A DNA stretch of 19,020 bases, taken from Oligosphaeraceae bacterium (GTDB lineage: Bacteria; Verrucomicrobiota; Lentisphaeria; Oligosphaerales; Oligosphaeraceae). The stretch lies in NCBI GenBank assembly GCA_012515455.1, contig JAAYYJ010000186.1, forward strand, positions 1-19,020. The letters run 5' to 3'. The notes beneath the pieces were generated by a model. It did no database searches, was not told the origin of the DNA, and worked only from the letters and a program-made list of their open reading frames with translations. The translations under genes were made by a program, and so were the position numbers. This document shows positions 1 to 7,380 of this stretch, in pieces. The stretch's first letter is position 1. Every line of letters begins with the position of its first letter.

Positions 1-234
1 CGCCTGCAGAGGGCCGCTGCAATCTTTGCTTCCAGCACCAACCAGGTCATTCTGCGGGGCCACCGAAACCCGCCGCCGCAGCCCAGGCCGGCGCCGCCGC
101 AGCCCAAGCCGGAGCCGGCGCAGAGCACCAACCAGGTCATTCCGCGGGGCAACCGAAACCCGCCGCCGCCGCCGCCGCAGTCCAGGCCGGAGCCGCCGCA
201 GAGCGCCAACCATGTCATTTCGCGGCCAACCTAA
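1..234 (+). CDS. C-terminal tail of a proline-rich protein (5' end outside window)
   Basis: Frame 1 is open from the first base to a TAA at 232-234 and encodes 77 residues. The tail starts RLQRAAAIFASSTNQVI and is then dominated by Pro, Gln, Arg and Glu. Two near-identical units begin STNQVI(L/P)RG(H/N)RN followed by a PPPQ/PRP/PEP-rich spacer, and a third degenerate unit (SANHVISRPT) ends the protein. Such Pro-rich repeats usually form extended, disordered linkers or tails. The globular part that would identify the protein lies upstream, so I do not assign a function. An overlapping +2 frame with an ATG at 26 reads Arg/Ser-rich and runs past the repeats; I regard it as a shadow, because frame 1 keeps the conserved peptide and stops right after the last repeat. 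I infer this frame from repeat conservation, not from homology. Confidence 0.6.
   Translation, partial: RLQRAAAIFASSTNQVILRGHRNPPPQPRPAPPQPKPEPAQSTNQVIPRGNRNPPPPPPQSRPEPPQSANHVISRPT
34..219 (+). repeat. Three in-frame tandem repeats in the proline-rich tail
   Basis: The 18-mer at 34-51 (AGCACCAACCAGGTCATT) recurs exactly at 124-141 and with two mismatches at 202-219. The offsets are 90 and 78 bases, both multiples of three. Each copy is followed by a CGG-containing segment and a CCG-rich proline stretch. The length difference comes from the CCG/CAG-rich spacer, consistent with slippage or unequal recombination. Confidence 0.8.
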
Positions 235-307
235 AACGACGCCTCTTCGGCGACAATCTATCACCAATTTTCGCACATTAACACTTTCCCTGCCGGCCGT
301 TTTTGCC

Positions 308-335
308 TTGTCAAATTCCCGGCAAAGGATATATT
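308..335 (+). promoter_or_regulatory. Candidate sigma70-type promoter for the gene at 403
   Basis: A -35 element TTGTCA (308-313) and a -10 element TATATT (330-335) are separated by 16 bases in an AT-richer stretch of an otherwise GC-rich region. The predicted transcription start near 342 leaves a leader of about 60 bases before the ATG at 403. The rest of the 235-402 gap shows only a small CGCC/GGCG hairpin just after the upstream gene, with no T-tract. Confidence 0.5.
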
Positions 336-402
336 TAACAGTCATCCGGTGCTTCCGGGTGCTGATCGCGCAGGCAATAAGCTGGTATGGGGGAGGTGTC
401 TG

Positions 403-1734
403 ATGCAGGAATGGAGTGGGCATGCATTGCTGGGGTTGCGGGCGGCGGAGGCATTGCCGGAGTGGGAAATGTCGCTGCTGCAGCCGGATATGAGACCGGA
501 CTCGCTGGCACGGCCGTTTTTCCCGAAAATTCACAGCGTGGTGGAAAAATTAGCCGCGATGTGTTTGATTTTGGACTGGGTATACATCCCGGAGTTCCGC
601 CGCTATTGCCTGCAGCCTGGCGGGCGCTGGGTGCCGCATACCCTGGCTGCTGCGGACGGCAGCGCGGCCATTACGGCGCAGAAGCCGGTCTCCTGCACTG
701 CCAACCTGGCTCTACTGCAGGATATGCTGCAGGCGCTGGTCGTGGCTCTGCAGGCGAGAGACTGGGAGGAGGCGCTGCGCCGGGCCGGTGTGCTGGGCCA
801 TTTCGTGCAGGAGCCCTTCACCCCCGGACATTCCACCAATAACGAGCTGTTCGCGCAAATCTTCCCCGACCCGGTGTCGGGGAGGCACTTGCGGATGCAC
901 CATTTTTTCGATTCCGCCAGCGGTGATTTCCTAGCTGATGCCCCGCGTCTGCTTGGCACCTCGGTCATAGAGTGCGCCCTGAACCTCCTGGAGGCGATGC
1001 GCCGGGGTGGGCGCGACAGCCGGAAATATATCCCCGCGGTGGTCACCGCGGCTTATGCCGGGGCAGACCCGCGCCGCCTGCAGGAAATCCTGGCTCCGGC
1101 CTCGCAACAAGCCGCGTCGCTGACGGCATCGGCCTGGCACAGCGCTTTCTGTTTGGCCTTTCAGCGCTTTGAGGCGGCGGACTGCGCCTGGCTGGCCGAG
1201 CGCGGCCTTGGTGAACTGCTGCCCATTTTCATTCATCCCAGCCTGTATCAGGAAGTCATCCCGGGGTACCTGGTGGAAAACGGTTATCTGCAGCCTCTCT
1301 GGGCCTGGGAGAAGGATGGCTTGGGCCGTCAACGGGAAGTGCATATTTCAGCCGGTTTTGCCATGTATGGACATGCCGGGATCAAGTATTTTCTCGGTTC
1401 TGGCGTATACCATGAATTTCGTTGCCGGGTCGGGCTGCCTTCCAGGGCCCGCAGCGGCCAGGATGAACACACCAGAGTGTTGTTTGCCATTGAGACCGAC
1501 GCCCAGGAAAACACCGTATACTCGGAAGATATCGAGTATGGCGCTCAGCGGCAGTTGGAAATTGAGTTGCTGCCCGATCAGCCGTTGCAGGAAATCACGG
1601 TGCCGCTGCAGAATGCCAGCACGATGCTGCTGACTGCCCGCTGCTTCCCGTATACATCGGCTGAAGGAGACAGCCTGTTCAGCATCCCCAGCGTGATTAT
1701 AGCCGAGCCGGTGTTGTGCAAAAATGCGGGCTGA
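403..1734 (+). CDS. Zn-dependent phospholipase C / S1-P1 nuclease-like protein with NPCBM-like C-terminus
   Basis: 443 aa. The ATG at 403 is preceded by GGGGGAGG six bases upstream, so I prefer it to an in-frame ATG at 349. The N-terminus (WSGHALLGLRAAEALP, W4 and H7) followed by a QPDMRPD segment resembles the start of mature S1/P1 nucleases and zinc phospholipases C, where an N-terminal Trp and a His bind zinc. Residues 133-146 read H-F-V-Q-E-P-F-T-P-G-H-S-T-N, matching the family signature H-[YF]-x2-D-x3-P-x-H-x2-N except that E137 replaces the Asp. A further HH pair lies near 166. Residues of about 300-440 (GHAGIKYFLG, then F.CRVGL, VLFAIETD, and a final hydrophobic strand) look like an NPCBM-type beta-sandwich, usually carbohydrate-binding. 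No signal peptide or membrane segment is visible, which is odd for this family. Substrate unknown: phospholipid, nucleic acid or glycan are all possible. The DUF58 gene converges 19 bases downstream. Confidence 0.6.
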   Translation: MQEWSGHALLGLRAAEALPEWEMSLLQPDMRPDSLARPFFPKIHSVVEKLAAMCLILDWVYIPEFRRYCLQPGGRWVPHTLAAADGSAAITAQKPVSCTANLALLQDMLQALVVALQARDWEEALRRAGVLGHFVQEPFTPGHSTNNELFAQIFPDPVSGRHLRMHHFFDSASGDFLADAPRLLGTSVIECALNLLEAMRRGGRDSRKYIPAVVTAAYAGADPRRLQEILAPASQQAASLTASAWHSAFCLAFQRFEAADCAWLAERGLGELLPIFIHPSLYQEVIPGYLVENGYLQPLWAWEKDGLGRQREVHISAGFAMYGHAGIKYFLGSGVYHEFRCRVGLPSRARSGQDEHTRVLFAIETDAQENTVYSEDIEYGAQRQLEIELLPDQPLQEITVPLQNASTMLLTARCFPYTSAEGDSLFSIPSVIIAEPVLCKNAG

Positions 1735-1753
1735 ACTGTTTTCCGGCGGTGGA

Positions 1754-2611
1754 TTACTGCAGGATTCCGGCCTGGCATAACGGCTGCAAATCCCAGGTAT
1801 CCAGGAATTGCTCGGCGACCAGGGTCAGCAGCACGACGCCGCAGTTTTCCGCGGCCTCCAGCCAGAGATTCTGGTGTCTACGCAAGCGTTCCTGCCCTTG
1901 CGCCAGAGCTTCAGCATCCAGAAAATACGAGTGCTCGGCAGCAGTTTCGGCATCAATGAGGGTGACAAGACCGTTCAGTTCAGGCTGCAAATCTGCACGG
2001 CTGAGCATTTGCAGCACCAGACAGGACTGGGTGCCCTCTCGCAGAAGCTGCAGGAATTTCCGGGGGCTGTCCGGCCACAGTAAATCGCTGAGCAGAATCC
2101 GCAGTCCGCGCGGTCGGAGCTGCCAGCAGGCCTCCTCCAGAGTCTCCCCCGGGCTGCGCCGGGCGGTGAAGTCCAGGTGCTGCCATTCCAGCGGCCGCTC
2201 CGGCTGTGGTTCGCAGCGCCATTGCTCTGCGGCCTGCCAGACGGTGAGCCGGAAGCCGGCGTTTTCGGCGGCAGCGGCCAGAATCGCCGCCACGGCGAGG
2301 GTCGCCTGCGCTTTGGCGGGGGTTATCTGCTGCGACGCGGACTGGTCGACGATCAGCTCGCAGCGGGGCTCGATTTCTTCGCTGAACTGCTTGGTGAGCA
2401 GCTGGTCGTTCCGGGCGAAGACGCGCCAGTCCAGGCGCCGCAGGTCATCGCCGGGCTGGTATTCGCGATAATCGGCGAATTCGAGGGCATTGCCGTGCCG
2501 GCGGCTTAGTCGTCTGCCGTCACGGCCCTGGCTGTGCAAGGGTGGGCTGAGGGAGAGCAGCCGGCCCTTTTCCAGTGCGGTTTTGAGGGTTGGTCGAAAA
2601 TCCAAGGGCAT
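1754..2611 (-). CDS. DUF58 (von Willebrand A-like) protein
   Basis: 285 aa, the usual size for this family. It carries the DUF58 hallmark at residues 44-62: EF, YREYQPGDD, then LDW, followed by AR and a KQFSEE segment. A partial MIDAS-type motif D89-Q-S-A-S begins a vWA-like fold. No membrane segment is visible, so it is probably cytoplasmic. The start is supported by GGAG seven bases upstream of the ATG. DUF58 proteins normally sit beside a MoxR AAA+ ATPase and vWA (BatA/BatB) proteins and are thought to act with them as chaperone-like modules. Here neither neighbour is a MoxR gene: a divergent methyltransferase starts 70 bases away and the other flanking gene converges. The family call is firm; the specific role is unknown. 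Confidence 0.85.
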   Translation of the reverse strand: MPLDFRPTLKTALEKGRLLSLSPPLHSQGRDGRRLSRRHGNALEFADYREYQPGDDLRRLDWRVFARNDQLLTKQFSEEIEPRCELIVDQSASQQITPAKAQATLAVAAILAAAAENAGFRLTVWQAAEQWRCEPQPERPLEWQHLDFTARRSPGETLEEACWQLRPRGLRILLSDLLWPDSPRKFLQLLREGTQSCLVLQMLSRADLQPELNGLVTLIDAETAAEHSYFLDAEALAQGQERLRRHQNLWLEAAENCGVVLLTLVAEQFLDTWDLQPLCQAGILQ

Positions 2612-2681
2612 AGCAGGGCTCCAGGGAAAACGCCAGTCGCAACGGCCGAAACAACTCTAGCGCGGCAAAAGCGGGTATAAG

Positions 2682-3170
2682 ATGCTGAAATACTGTTATT
2701 GTACCACCCCGGCGGGGAATTTTACCTTGTTCGAAGACGCTGGTAAGCTGGTCAGTCTCTGGTTCCCCGGCGAAAATCCGGGCCCTGTGGGTGAGCTATG
2801 CCCACAGTCGCCGCTGCTGCAGCAGGCGGCTGCCCAGCTGCAGGAGTATCTGGCCGGGCAGCGGCGGGAATTCACCCTGCCTCTGGCTGCCGCCGGGACG
2901 GTTTTCCAGCAGCTGGTCTGGCAGGAACTGCAGCGCATCCCCTATGGGCAATGCATCAGCTACGGGCAACTGGCCAGACGACTGGGCCGACCGGGCGCCA
3001 GCCGGGCGGTGGGAAGAGCAAATCACAGCAATCCGCTGCCGATTTTTATCCCTTGTCACCGGGTTATCAATGCTGACGGCAGCCTGGGTGGGTTCCGGGT
3101 CGGGCGCCCTTGGAAAGAGCGCCTGCTGGCGCTGGAGGCCGCTGGGGCGGGGGGATTCTCGCTCGGCTGA
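2682..3170 (+). CDS. ogt: Methylated-DNA--protein-cysteine S-methyltransferase
   Basis: 162 aa. A suicide repair protein that moves the alkyl group from O6-alkylguanine (and O4-alkylthymine) to its own cysteine. The C-terminal DNA-binding domain is complete: a PYGQCISYGQLARRLG helix-turn-helix segment, SRAVGRANHSNP with the arginine finger, and the active-site IPCHRV with the acceptor Cys at residue 125, followed by GSLGGF and the KERLLALE helix. The canonical ANG in the loop before NP is ANH here, a minor change. No AraC-like Ada domain is present, so this is an Ogt/MGMT-type stand-alone enzyme. No strong Shine-Dalgarno precedes the ATG. It is divergent from DUF58 and convergent with the isomerase-like gene. 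Confidence 0.93.
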   Translation: MLKYCYCTTPAGNFTLFEDAGKLVSLWFPGENPGPVGELCPQSPLLQQAAAQLQEYLAGQRREFTLPLAAAGTVFQQLVWQELQRIPYGQCISYGQLARRLGRPGASRAVGRANHSNPLPIFIPCHRVINADGSLGGFRVGRPWKERLLALEAAGAGGFSLG

Positions 3171-3197
3171 GACCGGGCCAGGCAGAGCCGCCGGTGG

Positions 3198-3216
3198 GAC
3201 GGCAGGTGCCTCCGTC
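3198..3216. terminator. Possible shared hairpin between convergent genes
   Basis: GACGG-C-AGG-TG-CCT-CCGTC forms an 8-bp stem with one bulged C and a very tight loop in the 52-base gap between two converging genes. There is no T-tract on either strand, so it could only be a weak or Rho-assisted bidirectional terminator. Confidence 0.25.
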
Positions 3217-3222
3217 TGTCGT

Positions 3223-3996
3223 TCAGGCGCCGGGTTGCAGGTAGCGGGCGGTCTGGAGCAGCGATTCCCGTGAGGGCAGCAGCGGGATGTATTCCAGCCC
3301 GAGGAAATTCTGGTATCCGCCCTTGGCGATTTCCTGGAGCAGGAAGGGGTAATTGGTCTCTCCTTGCGCGGGTTCGTGCCGTCCGGGCACGGCCGCGATA
3401 TGGAAATGTCCGATCCAGTTCAGGTTATGGCGCAGGAATTCGGTCTGATTTCCAGACATGATGGTCATGTGGTAGATGTCATAGAGGACTTTGATATTTT
3501 TGCAGCCGGTCTCTTTGACGATGGCCACAGAATCCGTGGCTGAGCTGAGATGATAACCGGCGTGGTCGACTTCAGTGTTGAGCGGTTCGAGATTCAGGTT
3601 GAAGCCGCGGTCGGAGACTTTCGCAGCGGCAGCGGCCAAGGCATCGACCAGGGCGGCCCGCTGGGCGTGGTAGCTCATTCCCCCGACTTGCTGGCCAGCG
3701 GTGACGATGCCCTGAGTGCAGCCTGCGGCCAGGGCGCTGTCGGCCATCTTGTCGATATGGGCCACGAAGGCCGCCTGGTTGGCCGGCTTGATGGGGATGG
3801 TCTCCTGGTGGTGAAATGAATTCAGCACAATGCTGATGAGTTTCACGCCGGCGGAGTTCATCTCCTTGAGGGCAGCGGTATCAGCGCCCTGCCAGGTCTC
3901 GATGTACTCATAGCCGCAAGCGGCAATCTGTTCCGCGCGTTTGCCCCAGCTCTCACCCTTGAAGAACAAATCGATCAGGACATCAATTTTCAACAT
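3223..3996 (-). CDS. Hydroxypyruvate isomerase-family TIM-barrel protein
   Basis: 257 aa from the ATG at 3996, chosen because GGGAG lies six bases upstream; a GTG at 4020 is in frame but abuts the stop of folB. This is the xylose isomerase-like (AP endonuclease 2) TIM-barrel superfamily. Signatures of the Hyi branch are present: LEPLNTEVDHAGY with E137, VLYDIYHMTIMSGN with D173, IGHFHIAAVPGRHEP (residues 195-209) followed by GETNYPFLL, and GLEYIP with E235. The glutamates, aspartate and histidine form the usual divalent-metal site. Hyi enzymes interconvert hydroxypyruvate and tartronate semialdehyde, but this superfamily also holds sugar epimerases, so the substrate is not certain. It is the last gene of the minus-strand cluster, 24 bases after folB, and is probably co-transcribed with it. 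Confidence 0.8.
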   Translation of the reverse strand: MLKIDVLIDLFFKGESWGKRAEQIAACGYEYIETWQGADTAALKEMNSAGVKLISIVLNSFHHQETIPIKPANQAAFVAHIDKMADSALAAGCTQGIVTAGQQVGGMSYHAQRAALVDALAAAAAKVSDRGFNLNLEPLNTEVDHAGYHLSSATDSVAIVKETGCKNIKVLYDIYHMTIMSGNQTEFLRHNLNWIGHFHIAAVPGRHEPAQGETNYPFLLQEIAKGGYQNFLGLEYIPLLPSRESLLQTARYLQPGA

Positions 3997-4020
3997 CGGC
4001 AGCTCCCTTTTCTTAAACAC

Positions 4021-4425
4021 TCAAGACTTATCCGTGGCGCGCTGACGGAAAATGCTCAGGATGGCGCCTTCGGCATTTGGCAACCCAGCGGGTTTATTAA
4101 TCTGCACCCGCACGGCCTGACAGGGCGGGTAATCAGCGATGCATTTGTCCGCCACCTGCGCGGCCAGGGTCTCGATCAGCTGACACTGGGACTGGCTGAC
4201 CAGCTCAATGATGGCCTTGCTGAGTTGAGCATAATTGACCGTTTGGGCCAGATCGTCGCTGCTGGCGGCAGGGCGGGTGTCCAGGTAGATGGTGATGGTC
4301 AGGAACAGCACCTGCGGCAGTCGCCGTTCTTCCGGCTTGCAGCCGATATGGGCGGAGCAGCGCAGACCCGCCAGGGTGATACTGTCCCATTCGGCGGGCT
4401 GGGATGTTTGGGCCAGGTCAGTCAT
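4021..4425 (-). CDS. folB: Dihydroneopterin aldolase
   Basis: 134 aa, slightly longer than usual owing to about 14 extra N-terminal residues. It converts 7,8-dihydroneopterin to 6-hydroxymethyl-dihydropterin and glycolaldehyde in folate synthesis. Family landmarks are the LAGLRCSAHIGCKPEER segment with E33, SDDLAQTVNY (residues 56-65), LIETLA with the substrate-binding E85, and INKP with the catalytic K111. The ATG overlaps the end of the upstream acyltransferase gene by 8 bases (ATGACTGA), so the two are translationally coupled. FolK and FolP are not adjacent, so folate synthesis is not clustered here. Confidence 0.9.
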   Translation of the reverse strand: MTDLAQTSQPAEWDSITLAGLRCSAHIGCKPEERRLPQVLFLTITIYLDTRPAASSDDLAQTVNYAQLSKAIIELVSQSQCQLIETLAAQVADKCIADYPPCQAVRVQINKPAGLPNAEGAILSIFRQRATDKS

Positions 4426-5446
4426 GGGAGCAGTCCTTCAGCGGTGTCTCGAGCAGTTCCTGGGGGCAGGCGTATTTGTTATTGCAGGCATAGAACGGAA
4501 AGCGCTGGCGCAGTTCAGGCGTGAGATTGGCAGGGAGGTAGCGCCAGCGCCGGTAAATCCAGAGGTACTGTTCGGGATGCTGGCGGATCAGTTGGGCGTT
4601 GGCTTCCAGAATGGCCTCGGTCAGGGTGTTGACATCAGAGTACTCCCAGGCGGGTTTGGGCAGTGGCTGCAGCAGCAGGGCGAAATTCCCATCGTCCTGT
4701 TTGATGCAGGCGCCGGCCAGGACCGGCACATGTAACTGCAGGGCAATGCTGGCCGGCAGACGGCTGGTCGGCGCCGGCAGGGAGAAGAAGTTGACGAACA
4801 CCCCGCCGTGTTTGGGGCTGATGTTCTGGTCAATCAGCAGTCCGACCGATTTGCGGTCCTGGATGGCGGCACGGACCTTGACGGCTGCCCCGACATTGGG
4901 AATCAATTCGATGCCGCAGGCGCTTCTGCCCCGGGTCATCAGTTCGTTTAGCTTCCGGCTGCGGAACACACCGGTCACTGCCGCACATCTGCGGCCGGTA
5001 CGCGGAATCATCCGGGCCAGAATCTCCCAGTTGCCCAAATGCGGGAGGCAGAACAGCAGCGGCTGATCCGGCGGATATTCCGCCGGGACGATCACCGGCA
5101 GCAGGCGCTGTTCGATGCGGTGCGGGTGCTTCAGGGATTGCAGGAAATCGCAGGCCAGTTCAATCATGAAACAGAGATTCCGGTGGCGCAGGGCCGCGAT
5201 TTCGGCTGCGCTTTTGTCCGGGAAAGCCAGTTTCAGATTGGCTTCGATGATGCGGCTGCTGCTGCCTAGGAACGGCCGGCTCAGGAAGACCAGGCAGCGG
5301 GCCAGTCTGCGGGTGCCCGCCAGCGAGAGTCCGCCGAAGAGCAGCAGCGCCAGCCAGATCCCGCCATTGAGGGCGAAATCCTGGAGGCGTCGCCGCCAGG
5401 GTTGGTGACGCTTCGGGGGTCCAAAAGAAGAGATGAAATCAGCCAA
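4418..5446 (-). CDS. LpxL/HtrB-family lipid A acyltransferase
   Basis: 342 aa. Members add a secondary acyl chain to lipid A at the inner face of the cytoplasmic membrane. The catalytic HX4E motif is intact as PHLGNWE (H136, E141). LLIDQN (203-208), a VFVNFFSLPAPTSRLPASIA segment and the terminal YLWIYRRW (around 294-301) are the other conserved blocks. Residues of about 25-45 form the usual N-terminal membrane segment. The only plausible start is a TTG at 5446: an in-frame TAG lies just upstream and the next in-frame Met is deep inside the domain. No clear Shine-Dalgarno precedes it. It lies 51 bases after the unknown 115-aa gene and overlaps folB. It could act on another glycolipid or lipid, so I leave the symbol blank. 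Confidence 0.85.
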   Translation of the reverse strand: MADFISSFGPPKRHQPWRRRLQDFALNGGIWLALLLFGGLSLAGTRRLARCLVFLSRPFLGSSSRIIEANLKLAFPDKSAAEIAALRHRNLCFMIELACDFLQSLKHPHRIEQRLLPVIVPAEYPPDQPLLFCLPHLGNWEILARMIPRTGRRCAAVTGVFRSRKLNELMTRGRSACGIELIPNVGAAVKVRAAIQDRKSVGLLIDQNISPKHGGVFVNFFSLPAPTSRLPASIALQLHVPVLAGACIKQDDGNFALLLQPLPKPAWEYSDVNTLTEAILEANAQLIRQHPEQYLWIYRRWRYLPANLTPELRQRFPFYACNNKYACPQELLETPLKDCSHD

Positions 5447-5497
5447 GGCGAAGCTCTATGGTTAGGCACTGCGGCGGGTGGTGCAGCGGTGTTTGGG

Positions 5498-5845
5498 CTA
5501 GGGCATTTCTGCCAGCGGTCGCTGGACGAGCAGAAAACGCTTGCGGGGCGGCAAGCAGTCGGCGACTGTCCCGATGGCGGAAAAGCCCGACTGCCAGCGT
5601 TCCTGCAGGAGCGGCACCAGGTCATTGAAGGGCTGTTCGGATATATCCAGCCAGTGCAGTTCGGCCGGGACCGCGGCGTAATTGCCAGGGGTCAGGATTA
5701 CCAGCACCTGGTCATCGATTTGGCAGAGCGACTGTATGCCCATGGCCGGGTTGCGGCGGCAAGCCTGCATAATGGCGGCAGACACTTGGTCAGGCTCGAC
5801 GATGAGGTCCTGAAAATGAAAGGAGAGATATTTGTCCATTTCCAT
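5498..5845 (-). CDS. Conserved-looking small protein of unknown function
   Basis: 115 aa, not recognised. It starts MEMDKYLSFHFQDLIVEP and ends with a charged-hydrophobic stretch, PPRKRFLLVQRP. Predicted pattern is mixed alpha/beta: a helix around residues 20-30, a strand at IDDQVLVILTPG, a helix at NDLVPLLQERWQSGFSAIG, and a C-terminal strand. No signal peptide, membrane segment or metal motif is visible. An AAAGGA purine stretch lies upstream of the ATG. It sits between the AGX-type pyrophosphorylase and the acyltransferase with short gaps (60-75 and 51 bases) in the same direction, which together with normal amino-acid composition supports a real gene. The opposite strand is open over the same stretch, but that reading lacks any recognisable family. 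Confidence 0.65.
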   Translation of the reverse strand: MEMDKYLSFHFQDLIVEPDQVSAAIMQACRRNPAMGIQSLCQIDDQVLVILTPGNYAAVPAELHWLDISEQPFNDLVPLLQERWQSGFSAIGTVADCLPPRKRFLLVQRPLAEMP

Positions 5846-5905
5846 GCTGCGGGGTCCTTTTGCGGCAAATCAGCCTCTGATGCAGAGGGAGTGGGTCCGC
5901 CTGGG

Positions 5906-7321
5906 TTATTCCAGAATCAGTTCGCTGTCGGGGCGGAGGGCGGACAAGCGCTGGGCGTGCGGAGCCAGATCACTGGGCTCGACCGCCAGGCGGGGGGAGA
6001 TTTCCAGCTTGACTGGCGCGGTGCCGTCCTGCTGGCAGGGCACTGGCACGCCGGACTGCTGCAGCCAGCGCAGGCTGCGGGACAGCAATGCATCTCGGCA
6101 GCTCTGGGGCGAGTCTTCACCGGCGGCATTTTTAATGGGCGCGAACTGCTCCTCCCGGTCGGCGGCCAGGATCAGGGGTTTTTGAGCCAGGGTGATGGCA
6201 TCGAAGAGGAAGAATTCCAGCTTGATGGCGTTGGCCGCGGCGGGGGTTACGACACTGCCGTCGGCAGCGATGCAAGGCACCTTCTTGTCAGCCCGATGGG
6301 GCTGGAAATCAGACCGGCCGGTGGTCAGGCGCCGGATGAAATCGCAGCTCAGGATATGGATTGCCGGGCTGCCGGCGCGGAACCGCAAACGTTGCCCGGA
6401 ATCGGTCTGCTGCAGCAGCTGCAGAGGCATGTCGCTGTATTCCACTACCATAGTTTTGCCATCCAGGAGGCAAAAATGGCCGAGTTTCTCCTGGTAATCG
6501 CGTTTGATCAGGGCCCGGCTGCTCATTTCCGAAGCTGTAATCTCGTGCAATCCCAGGAACAGTGGGTCGAAGAGGGTGACCAGCGGGTTGTCGACCTGCC
6601 AGTATGAGAGGTACTTCACCCCCCGCTGTTGCATGTCCTGCAGTGCGCCGGAGTCGTGCAGGGCGGCGAAGCTGCCGCCGTGTCCATTTGCCGACAAGGC
6701 CAGGCAGTCTTTGCCGGCCAGCAATGCTTTGCCTTGGAAATCGAAAGCCGGCAGGGTTCCCTGCTGCAAAAAGCAGACATTCTCCGGTTCCAAGCCAAAG
6801 AAGGCATGCTGTTCGAAGAATTGCCGGGTCGGCAGGTCATTGGCCGGGCTGGTCATGATATACCAGGGGAACAAGGCCTGATATTTTTCCTGATAGCGGG
6901 CGATGCTCTCAGCAAAGAACTGGAACAGCGAGGCCTGCCGCAAGGGGGTAAAAGCATAGGTCCCCTTCGGTCCGTCGAAGCCCAGCCGGGTACCCTGTCC
7001 ACCGGCAACCGTGAAAGCCGCGACCACGCCGGCGGAGAGCAGTTGCCGGCCGCGCTCGCGGGCGTCGGCATACAGTTTTTTTTCCGCTGCATTGCTGGGC
7101 TGCAGAGGCAGATATGGCGCCGGCTGCAGTTGAGAAAACGGAATCGGCAGCTGCTCATTTCCGAGTGCCTGCCGGACCCAAGACACGATCTTGGGCCAGT
7201 CCTGGGCGGCAATCTGGCTGGCGAGGTTTTGCTGCTGGGTCTGGTTGAGTTCGTCCCAGAAGCGCAGCAGATGGCCTTGCCCCACGGGAGAGAGAATTTC
7301 TTGCAAATCGTGCTTCTGCAT
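5906..7321 (-). CDS. AGX-type UDP-sugar (UDP-GlcNAc/GalNAc) pyrophosphorylase
   Basis: 471 aa from the ATG at 7321. It makes UDP-sugars from UTP and a sugar 1-phosphate. The nucleotide-binding loop AGGQGTRLGFDGPKG lies at about residues 106-120. Other AGX/UDPGP landmarks are VDNPLVTLFDPLFLG, VVEYSDMP, HILSCDFI, KKVPCI and KLEFFLFDA. This fold is eukaryote-like and distinct from bacterial GlmU; it occurs in several PVC, Bacteroidota and Chlamydia lineages. N-acetylhexosamine 1-phosphate is the likeliest substrate, but UTP-glucose-1-phosphate activity cannot be excluded. The start is uncertain: GGAG lies only two bases before the ATG at 7321, and a TTG at 7351 is in frame. It follows the DUF4838 gene by 93 bases and leads the envelope-related part of the cluster. 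Confidence 0.88.
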   Translation of the reverse strand: MQKHDLQEILSPVGQGHLLRFWDELNQTQQQNLASQIAAQDWPKIVSWVRQALGNEQLPIPFSQLQPAPYLPLQPSNAAEKKLYADARERGRQLLSAGVVAAFTVAGGQGTRLGFDGPKGTYAFTPLRQASLFQFFAESIARYQEKYQALFPWYIMTSPANDLPTRQFFEQHAFFGLEPENVCFLQQGTLPAFDFQGKALLAGKDCLALSANGHGGSFAALHDSGALQDMQQRGVKYLSYWQVDNPLVTLFDPLFLGLHEITASEMSSRALIKRDYQEKLGHFCLLDGKTMVVEYSDMPLQLLQQTDSGQRLRFRAGSPAIHILSCDFIRRLTTGRSDFQPHRADKKVPCIAADGSVVTPAAANAIKLEFFLFDAITLAQKPLILAADREEQFAPIKNAAGEDSPQSCRDALLSRSLRWLQQSGVPVPCQQDGTAPVKLEISPRLAVEPSDLAPHAQRLSALRPDSELILE

Positions 7322-7380
7322 ATCTCCGAGTTTTCTTTGCTTATAGCGCAACAGCGCCGGTCGAGAAGGGATCAGTCCTG

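Noticed and set aside
1..240. CCG/CAG-rich repeats as a CRISPR array or non-coding satellite
   Set aside because: The repeats are in frame, uneven in spacing and code for a coherent proline-rich tail; there are no unique spacers.
26..403. Arg/Ser-rich plus-strand reading frame of 125 codons
   Set aside because: It is a second frame through the proline-rich repeats; frame 1 carries the conserved peptide units and ends just after them.
5402..6607. 401-codon plus-strand frame opposite the AGX and 115-aa genes
   Set aside because: It crosses several real minus-strand genes and has no motif or ribosome binding site support.
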